Below are positions 5,485 to 10,575 of a stretch of 10,575 nt of DNA, piece after piece. Within the stretch, counting starts at the first letter, position 1. Every line of letters starts with the position of its first letter. The notes under the pieces are model-generated. The model was not told where the DNA came from. It saw only the letters and a program-made list of their open reading frames with translations, and did no database searches. The DNA is from Stenotrophomonas sp. GTDB taxonomy: Bacteria; Pseudomonadota; Gammaproteobacteria; Xanthomonadales; Xanthomonadaceae. The position numbers and the translations under genes were made by a program. Where the stretch lies: assembly GCA_003248565.1 (NCBI GenBank), contig QFOV01000107.1:1-10575 (forward strand), read 5' to 3'.

Positions 5485-7536
5485 ATGCCTGTAATGCCTT
5501 CAAGTGTTGTTCCCGCAAAACGCGGCACCCGCCTGTTTCCCCAGCTCTGGATGCTGCTCGTGGGCATGGTGTTGCTTGGTGGCCTGGCTCGCCTGTTCAT
5601 GTGGTGGGATTACGCCGGCAGTGAGCGCAGCCTCGCGCTGCTGTGGCCGGCGATGCTGCAGGGGATGCGCTATGACCTGGTGGCCGGTGCGATATCCGCT
5701 GGCCTGGTCGGCTTGCTGACGCTCCCGGTGTGGCTGGCGGGACGGCGAGAGACGGCGGTACGGCTGGCGCAGCATCTGTTGCTGGCACTGTTGCTGGCGT
5801 TCGCGCTGCTGTCGCTGTGCGAGCACTTCTATTACGCGTTCTATAAGACGCGCTTCGATCCCATCGTATTTGGCATGTTCGAGGACGACACCGGGGCGAT
5901 CCTGGAGACCGTCTGGGATGACTATCCGGTAGTCCGGGGCGTTGTGGGCCTGTTGCTGGCAGGGGGCGTGTTGCATTGGAGCATTCCGCGCACCGGTGAC
6001 TGGCTGGCCCTGCGCTGGCCGCGCGGCTCGGCCGCATGGTCGCGCACGCTGTTGCTGGTACTGCAATGCGTGCTGCTGGTACTGCTGGCGCGCGGAAGTG
6101 TTGGCAGCTTCCCGCTGATTAGGCGTGATGTGACCGTGTCGGCCGATCCCTTCGTCAATGCCATGGTACTGAACGCGCCACTGGCGCTTTACCGCGCAGC
6201 GCGCACGCGTGCCAAGGAGACCGATATCAGCAACGATCCGCTGGTAGGGGTGCAGGGGCTTGGTTTTGCGGATATCGAAGAGGCCGCCAAACTCGCCGGT
6301 CTGCCTTCTGCGGATCCGCAGGTGCTGCAGGAGGCGCTGTTCCCGGTCGCCCCCGGCCAGCCACGCAGCCTGGCGCAGTCACCACATGTGGTGCTGGGTC
6401 TGCTGGAGTCCTTCGGCCAGGACCTGCTCTATACCGATGGCCCGCACAACGACATGCTCGGTCGCCTGCGCGCCGAATTGCCTACCGGGCACCGCTTCGA
6501 CAACTTCATCGCCTCCCAGAACGGCACCCACCCGACACTGGAGAACCTGATCCTTGGAACGCCGATCACGCCGCTGACCTTGGGCCGGAATGCGCGGCTG
6601 GCGTTTGATACGTCTGCTGCGCTGCCATTCCAGCGCGCGGGCTATCGCACCGTGTTCATTTATGGCGGCGGCAGCGATTGGCGCGAGATTGGCGCCGCGC
6701 TTCCGAATCAAGGGTTTGATCGGGTGTATGACGCGCGCGATATCAAACAGCGTTTCGCCCAGGCCACCGGGACCGAATGGGGTTTGTATGACAGCTGGCT
6801 GTTCCGCTTCGCGCAGACCGTGTTGAGCGAGGCCGATGCCCGTGGTGAGCGGGTGTTCATGGTGTTGCTGACCACCAGCAACCACCCACCGCATCTGTTG
6901 GATACGCCACGTCGACAGTACCCGCTGGATCCGGCGGCCCTGGGTCCTCGCGCGCTGGCTGATACCGGCGAGCTGCGGAGGATGTTGGCTACCTATCAAT
7001 ACCAGGCCGATGAGCTGGGCGGTTTCCTGCAGCAACTGCGCGAGCAGCCGTTGGGCGAGCGAACCCTGGTGGCGATGGCTGGCGACCACAACCTGCGCTC
7101 ACATTACCGCTACGACCTGCCTGCCGAGCAGGTGGACGTGGATCGCGTATTCGCATGGTTGCGGGTTCCGCCGGCGTTCGCGCCGGCCGACAGCGCGCCT
7201 GATACCAGCGCTTTTGCCGGCCATGGGGATCTCCTGCCGACCCTGGTGGAACTGGCGTTGCCGGGCCAGCGCTACTTCGCCACCGGCCGCAATCTCTGGC
7301 AGCCCGCGCCCAATGGCGGGGAGGCCTTGGCACAGTTCAACCGGATGTACACCCCGACCGGTTTGTTGCTCCCCCTGGAAAAGCCGCGCCTGCATCGCTG
7401 GCTCGATTCCCGCCATGTGCAGGTGCAGGGCGAAGCGCCGGATGCGATCAGCGCGGCGCGGACAAGGCAGGCTGCGGCGTGGGTGGCATTGCGCGACTGG
7501 CATATCCGCCAGCAGGTAGTGCGCAGTCGTCGCTGA
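5485..7536 (+). CDS. LTA synthase family membrane sulfatase-fold protein (phosphoglycerol/phosphoethanolamine transferase-like)
   Basis: Five hydrophobic segments near residues 21-40, 66-84, 95-113, 149-165 and 187-206 precede a periplasmic alkaline-phosphatase/sulfatase-fold domain from about residue 300. Metal-site motifs are visible: ESFG at 308-311 (Glu308), the nucleophile region NGTHPT at 346-351 (Thr348 or Thr351), IYGGGSDWRE at 392-401, TTSNHPPH with His467, and GDH at 533-535. This is the architecture of Gram-positive LtaS and of Gram-negative OpgB and related enzymes, which move phosphoglycerol or phosphoethanolamine onto periplasmic glucans or lipids. Which acceptor is used here cannot be told from sequence. 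ATG 5485 was chosen because it follows a putative -10 and leaves a short basic N terminus before the first helix; ATGs at 5440 and 5494 are alternatives. Ribosome binding signals are weak. Its stop codon overlaps a hairpin, and the gene converges on the YczE-like gene. Confidence 0.85.
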   Translation: MPVMPSSVVPAKRGTRLFPQLWMLLVGMVLLGGLARLFMWWDYAGSERSLALLWPAMLQGMRYDLVAGAISAGLVGLLTLPVWLAGRRETAVRLAQHLLLALLLAFALLSLCEHFYYAFYKTRFDPIVFGMFEDDTGAILETVWDDYPVVRGVVGLLLAGGVLHWSIPRTGDWLALRWPRGSAAWSRTLLLVLQCVLLVLLARGSVGSFPLIRRDVTVSADPFVNAMVLNAPLALYRAARTRAKETDISNDPLVGVQGLGFADIEEAAKLAGLPSADPQVLQEALFPVAPGQPRSLAQSPHVVLGLLESFGQDLLYTDGPHNDMLGRLRAELPTGHRFDNFIASQNGTHPTLENLILGTPITPLTLGRNARLAFDTSAALPFQRAGYRTVFIYGGGSDWREIGAALPNQGFDRVYDARDIKQRFAQATGTEWGLYDSWLFRFAQTVLSEADARGERVFMVLLTTSNHPPHLLDTPRRQYPLDPAALGPRALADTGELRRMLATYQYQADELGGFLQQLREQPLGERTLVAMAGDHNLRSHYRYDLPAEQVDVDRVFAWLRVPPAFAPADSAPDTSAFAGHGDLLPTLVELALPGQRYFATGRNLWQPAPNGGEALAQFNRMYTPTGLLLPLEKPRLHRWLDSRHVQVQGEAPDAISAARTRQAAAWVALRDWHIRQQVVRSRR

Positions 7537-7543
7537 CTGCGCA
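7520..7543 (+). terminator. Hairpin overlapping the sulfatase-fold gene stop codon
   Basis: Perfect 9-bp arms TGCGCAGTC (7520-7528) and GACTGCGCA (7535-7543) enclose a 6-nt loop, and the TGA stop (7534-7536) sits at the loop/stem border. No U-tract follows. Ending a message in only 17 bp between convergent genes probably explains the overlap with coding sequence. Confidence 0.5.
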
Positions 7544-7553
7544 GCAGCCATGA

Positions 7554-8168
7554 TCAAGCAGCCGGTGAGGCTGCTGGCCGTTGTTGGCGGTCAAACAAGG
7601 GCAGGGTGATGCCGCAGAGCGGCCCGATCAGCAGGGCGAACGCCAGCGTGCCCCAACCGACATTGCCACCCAACCACCACCCTATCGCCAGCGCGCTGGC
7701 TTCAATCAGGGTGCGGACTTTCCAGATCGCCCAGCCGGTACGCGCATGCAGGCCGGTCATCAAGCCATCGCGCGGGCCGGGCCCGAAGCGCGCACCTATA
7801 TAGAGCCCGGTGGCCACCGCCAGCAGGACCAGACCGGCGGCGAACAGCAGCAGTTGCCACAGCAGGCCCTGCGCGGCCGGCAGCAGATTCAGGCCCAGCT
7901 GGGCGCTGGGGCCGATCAGCAGCACATTGAGCACCGTGCCCAGCCCGGGTCTCTGCCGTAGCGGCAGCCACATCAGCAGCACGCAGGCACCAACCAGGTT
8001 GGTGACCAGGCCGAAGCCCAATCCACTGCGCAGTGAGATCCCTTGGCTCAGTACATCCCAGGGGGCGATGCCGATACCGGCACGTATCATCAAGGAAGAG
8101 GCAATACCAAACAGGAACAGGCCCAGCAGCAACTGCAGCAGGCGCGACACAAGCATCAGGGAAGGCAT
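7554..8168 (-). CDS. YczE-type integral membrane protein
   Basis: A 204-residue, very hydrophobic protein with five or six predicted membrane helices (about residues 8-28, 50-70, 76-96, 102-124, 153-167 and 171-191). It shows two family markers: AGIGIAPWDVLSQG at 30-43 and GARFGPGPRDGLMTGL at 125-140, followed by VRTLIE, as in the YczE/YyaS proteins of Bacillus. The biochemical function of this inner-membrane family is not established, so none is assigned. The start ATG 8166-8168 has no clear Shine-Dalgarno; the second methionine at codon 5 is an alternative. A perfect hairpin (8218-8243) separates it from the dehydrogenase gene upstream on the same strand, so the two may not share one full-length transcript. 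At its 3' end a small stem (GCAGCC 7558-7563, GGCTGC 7569-7574) overlaps the last codons and may help stop transcription. The stop lies 17 bp from the convergent sulfatase-fold gene. Confidence 0.75.
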   Translation of the reverse strand: MPSLMLVSRLLQLLLGLFLFGIASSLMIRAGIGIAPWDVLSQGISLRSGLGFGLVTNLVGACVLLMWLPLRQRPGLGTVLNVLLIGPSAQLGLNLLPAAQGLLWQLLLFAAGLVLLAVATGLYIGARFGPGPRDGLMTGLHARTGWAIWKVRTLIEASALAIGWWLGGNVGWGTLAFALLIGPLCGITLPLFDRQQRPAASPAA

Positions 8169-8217
8169 TGTCGGGAGATCAACGTGCTGCCTGCAGCGCA
8201 GGCGTATGGGTGGAGGT

Positions 8218-8243
8218 GTTGCGCCACCAGTGGGTGGCGCAAC
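8218..8243 (-). terminator. Perfect 11-bp hairpin after the dehydrogenase gene
   Basis: GTTGCGCCACC (8218-8228) and GGTGGCGCAAC (8233-8243) form a perfect stem with a 4-nt loop, 17 bp after the dehydrogenase stop and 50 bp before the YczE-like start. No T-run follows on either strand, so it may be a weak terminator, a processing site or a repeat. A smaller stem (GCCTGC 8199-8204, GCAGGC 8208-8213) lies next to it, and AACGTGCTG is repeated at 8191-8199 and 8241-8249. Confidence 0.55.
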
Positions 8244-8260
8244 GTGCTGTGGCGTGCGGC

Positions 8261-9286
8261 TCAGTCCCAGCCTTCCAGCGCCAGCTTGCCGATGGTGCTG
8301 CCGGCCTCCAGCTGGCGATGCGCCTGGCGCAGGTGCTCGGCGTTGATGGTGCCCAGCCGCTCACTGAGCGTGGTGCGCAGTTCGCCTGCATCGATCAGGC
8401 TGGCCGCGCGGGTCAGGATGCGGTGTTGCTCGATCATGTCGGCGGTGCGGAAGCGGGCGCGGGCAAACATGAACTCCCAGTGGATGCCGATGCATTTCGC
8501 TTTATAGGGATCGCCGATGCGTAGCTCAGCGGCAGGCTCGACGATCAACCCGACATGGCCTTGTGGCGCCAGCAGTTCACCCAGCTGTTGCCAGTACAGG
8601 TCGGTGTTGGCCAGATTGAGTGCCGCATCGACGCTGTTGATGCCCAGCGCCTGCAGCTGCGGTGCCAACGGCTGGCGGTGGTCAATGACGTGCGCTGCGC
8701 CCATCTGCTCGCACCACTGCACGCTTTGCGGGCGCGAAGCGGTGGCCACCACGGTGAAGCCGGCGTGGCGACCAAGCTGGATCGCCATCGAGCCAACGCC
8801 GCCGGCGCCGCCGATCACCAACAAGGTCTTGCCGGTATTGCGGCGCCCGTCCAGCTGGAAGGGCATGCGCTGGAACAACAGTTCCCAGGCAGTAAGTGTG
8901 GTCAGTGGCAATGCCGCGGCTTCGGCGAAATCCAGCGTGGTCGGCTTGCGCCCCACCAGGCGCTCGTCCACCAACTGCAGCTGTGCGTTGCAGCCCGGGC
9001 GGGTGACGTCGCCGGCGTAGTAGACCTCATCGCCGATTTCGAATGCGGTGACCTCGGGGCCTACCGCAACCACCGTGCCTGCGGCATCAAAGCCCAGCAC
9101 CCGTGGTGGGTTTTCCTCGCCCGGCTTGGCGCCGCGCAGTTTGGTGTCCACCGGATTAACCGAAACAGCGTGAACCTGAACAAGGAGGTCCTGGCCTTGC
9201 GGGTCCGTCGGGACCGGTAAAGTCAGATCCAGCAGCGCATCCGGTTCATTGATGGGGAGATAGCGGGTCAGGCCGATTGCTTTCAT
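8261..9286 (-). CDS. Medium-chain dehydrogenase/reductase, zinc-independent quinone oxidoreductase-like
   Basis: A 341-residue soluble NAD(P)H-dependent reductase of the MDR superfamily. The N-terminal GroES-like domain contains VSVNPVDTKLR (41-51) and GFDAAGTVVAVG (65-76); the Rossmann domain carries the nucleotide-binding GGAGGVGS at 159-166, preceded by TTLTAWELLF. In zinc alcohol dehydrogenases the SVNPVD position carries the catalytic zinc cysteine, and a four-cysteine structural lobe follows; both are missing here (isolated cysteines occur, e.g. Cys99 and Cys192). The protein therefore resembles quinone oxidoreductases, although this subfamily is often labelled zinc-type alcohol dehydrogenase. 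The substrate is unknown; quinones or reactive enones are typical. The start ATG 9284-9286 gives the standard MKAIG N terminus, with a poor ribosome binding site. It is divergent from the OmpA gene. A possible -10 (TATGAT on minus, 9324-9319) lies about 33 bp upstream, without a clear -35. Confidence 0.88.
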   Translation of the reverse strand: MKAIGLTRYLPINEPDALLDLTLPVPTDPQGQDLLVQVHAVSVNPVDTKLRGAKPGEENPPRVLGFDAAGTVVAVGPEVTAFEIGDEVYYAGDVTRPGCNAQLQLVDERLVGRKPTTLDFAEAAALPLTTLTAWELLFQRMPFQLDGRRNTGKTLLVIGGAGGVGSMAIQLGRHAGFTVVATASRPQSVQWCEQMGAAHVIDHRQPLAPQLQALGINSVDAALNLANTDLYWQQLGELLAPQGHVGLIVEPAAELRIGDPYKAKCIGIHWEFMFARARFRTADMIEQHRILTRAASLIDAGELRTTLSERLGTINAEHLRQAHRQLEAGSTIGKLALEGWD

Positions 9287-9525
9287 GCGGAAAAGTTCCG
9301 TAGCGGGGGAGCAAAATCATCATACCGAGCAAACGATTCAGCTGGCGGTAACCGGCGGCGCAAGCCCTGTTAATAAAGGGTTTGTCACATGAAATCAGCT
9401 GCGCCGCAGCATTTCCCCCGGAAGCCTTGCGATAGCTGACTCTTGCGTCCGTTGATCAAGCTGTATACGTTGCGCCAAGCCGGACACGTAGGGGTCTGGT
9501 GGTCGCTGCATTTGTTACGAGCCTG

Positions 9526-9556
9526 TTAACATCGCCTTCACGGCCAAGCGTATAAT
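9526..9556 (+). promoter_or_regulatory. Sigma-70 promoter for the OmpA gene
   Basis: TTAACA (9526-9531) and a perfect TATAAT (9551-9556) are separated by 19 bp, slightly longer than optimal. Transcription would start near 9563, giving a leader of about 105 nt. A perfect -10 fits a strongly expressed outer membrane protein. Confidence 0.65.
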
Positions 9557-9653
9557 GTGCACCGCGATGGCGTGAGGAAACGGCCGTCTCTGAACGCGAC
9601 GAAGAATATCGCTGTGCTGGACCATGCCTCTACCGGTTTCATACCCCCGAAAC

Positions 9654-9659
9654 AAGGAG
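9654..9659 (+). promoter_or_regulatory. Strong Shine-Dalgarno of the OmpA gene
   Basis: AAGGAG lies 9 nt before ATG 9669-9671. It is the best ribosome binding site in the window and fixes the start codon, which is followed directly by a signal peptide. Confidence 0.85.
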
Positions 9660-9668
9660 CTGTATTTC

Positions 9669-10575
9669 ATGAACAAGAAGATCCTTACTGCCGCGCTGCT
9701 CGGTGGTCTGGCTTTTGCCCAGGCCGCTTCGGCTCAGGAATTTGACGACCGCTGGTACCTGACCGGTTCGGCCGGCTTCAACTTCCAGGACGGCGATCGT
9801 GGCACCAACGACGCCCCGTTTGCCACGCTGGGTCTGGGCAAGTTCATCAGCCCGAACTGGTCGCTGGACGGTGAGCTGAACTATCAGAACCCGAACTTCG
9901 ACAACAACCAGGATCAGAACTGGTCGCAGTACGGCGTTTCGCTGGACCTGCGTCGCCACTTCATCCAGGAAGGCCGTGGCTGGAACCCGTACCTGCTGGC
10001 AGGTCTGGGCTACCAGAAGGCTGAGGAAGAGTACCTGGCCGGTGCTGAGCTGAAGGATCGCAAGGACGGCAACCTGGCCGCCAAGGTCGGCGTTGGTCTG
10101 CAGACCACCTTCGAAAAGCGCGTCGCTGTGCGTGCTGAACTGGCTTACCGCGCTGACTTCGACGACCAGAGCTACGCTCCGGCCGCCGCTGGCAAGGATC
10201 AGGATTGGTTCGGCGACGTGCTGGCTTCGGTCGGCGTCGTGATCCCGCTGGGCCCGGCTCCGGTCGCTGCTGTTGCTCCGGCACCGGCTCCGGTTGCTCC
10301 GAGCTGCGCAGACCTGGATGACGACGGTGACGGCGTCAACAACTGCGACGACAAGTGCCCGAACTCGCAGCCTGGCCAGACCATCGGTCCGGACGGTTGC
10401 CCGGTGCCGGTCTCGATCGACCTGAAGGGTGTCAACTTCGATTTCGACAAGGCCACCCTGCGTCCGGACGCCGTGTCGATCCTGAGCGAAGCCACCGAGA
10501 TCCTGAAGCGTTACCCGGATCTGCGCGTTGAAGTTGCCGGTCACACCGACTCGAAGGGTACCGACGCTTACAACC
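9669..10575 (+). CDS. ompA: OmpA family outer membrane protein (3' end outside window)
   Basis: The frame is open to the window end, with 302 complete codons visible. Residues 1-22 are a signal peptide ending ASA before QEF. Residues ~23-193 alternate in the manner of an eight-stranded beta-barrel (DRWYLTGSAGFNF, NWSLDGELNYQ, WNPYLLAGLGYQ, VAVRAELAYRADF). A Pro/Ala linker at 194-211 leads to an acidic Asp-rich segment, DLDDDGDGVNNCDDKCPN, of the thrombospondin type-3/calcium-binding kind, with cysteines 213, 226, 230 and 244. From ~249 the periplasmic OmpA domain begins (VNFDFDKATLRPDA) and runs to AGHTDSKGTDAYN at the edge; this domain binds peptidoglycan diaminopimelate in the family and tethers the outer membrane to the wall. 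Codon use is strongly biased (AAC, CTG, GGT, GCT), fitting high expression. Promoter and Shine-Dalgarno are strong. The truncation is only the window boundary. Paralogues exist in such genomes, so the symbol is a family-level assignment. Confidence 0.93.
   Translation, partial: MNKKILTAALLGGLAFAQAASAQEFDDRWYLTGSAGFNFQDGDRGTNDAPFATLGLGKFISPNWSLDGELNYQNPNFDNNQDQNWSQYGVSLDLRRHFIQEGRGWNPYLLAGLGYQKAEEEYLAGAELKDRKDGNLAAKVGVGLQTTFEKRVAVRAELAYRADFDDQSYAPAAAGKDQDWFGDVLASVGVVIPLGPAPVAAVAPAPAPVAPSCADLDDDGDGVNNCDDKCPNSQPGQTIGPDGCPVPVSIDLKGVNFDFDKATLRPDAVSILSEATEILKRYPDLRVEVAGHTDSKGTDAYN

Larger units (their letters stand above)
9287..9668. other. Intergenic regulatory region between the dehydrogenase and OmpA genes
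   Basis: No gene is supported in these 382 bp. They contain the TATAAT promoter and long leader of the OmpA gene, and a possible minus-strand -10 (ATCATA on plus, 9319-9324) for the dehydrogenase. Two stems are seen: GCTGCG/CGCAGC at 9398-9410 with bulged AAAT/ATTT flanks, and CCCT/AGGG around an AT-rich loop at 9365-9380. An open frame starting with GTG 9557 runs out of frame into the OmpA gene; its start abuts the -10, so it should not be transcribed from this promoter. Confidence 0.6.

Noticed and set aside
9557..9745. 62-codon frame starting with GTG upstream of and overlapping the OmpA gene, as a possible leader peptide
   Set aside because: The GTG directly abuts the TATAAT box and would lie before the transcription start; there is no ribosome binding site or recognisable sequence.
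9639..10544. 301-codon open frame on the minus strand opposite the OmpA gene
   Set aside because: The plus frame has promoter, Shine-Dalgarno, signal peptide and OmpA domain. The Gln/Val/Arg-rich antisense frame mirrors its biased codons.

Overview
The window looks like ordinary chromosome from a high-GC gammaproteobacterium, most likely a Xanthomonadaceae member of the Stenotrophomonas/Xanthomonas type. This rests on GC-rich codon use, the kind of OmpA protein at the right end, and a short GTAG-ended REP-like stem-loop. I see no transposase, integrase, phage gene, CRISPR array, tRNA or rRNA. Species assignment is inference from sequence feel, not from a search.

Layout from left to right. 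(1) 1-1513, plus strand: the 3' end of a DipZ-type membrane reductase (end of the thioredoxin-like domain plus a C-terminal carbohydrate-binding-module-like domain), followed 16 bp later by an exported peptide methionine sulfoxide reductase A. Together they look like a small periplasmic redox-repair operon. A strong hairpin at 1539-1566 separates it from the convergent minus-strand genes. (2) 1594-2773, minus strand: a beta-class glutathione S-transferase and, upstream of it, a small exported SleB-type cell wall hydrolase, with a long imperfect palindrome between them that overlaps a plausible GST promoter. (3) 2774-3293: a 520-bp stretch with no convincing gene but many inverted repeats and one REP-like element. 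(4) 3294-5324, minus strand: a complete fadH (2,4-dienoyl-CoA reductase). Divergent from it, 5485-7536 on the plus strand, is a five-TM LTA-synthase/phosphoglycerol-transferase-like sulfatase-fold enzyme. (5) 7554-9286, minus strand: a YczE-type membrane protein and a zinc-less medium-chain dehydrogenase/quinone reductase, separated by a perfect 11-bp hairpin. (6) 9287-9668: a 382-bp regulatory gap with a TATAAT promoter, leading into (7) a 3'-truncated OmpA-family outer membrane protein from 9669 to the window end.

Several products concern the cell envelope (DipZ, MsrA, the cell wall hydrolase, the sulfatase-fold transferase, OmpA) and several are redox enzymes (DipZ, MsrA, GST, FadH, the dehydrogenase). 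Only DipZ-MsrA shows operon-like coupling. I found no clearly new biological system. The items most worth a second look are the DipZ plus single-cysteine MsrA pair, the palindromes at 2258-2304 and 5330-5343, and the structured gap 2774-3293.
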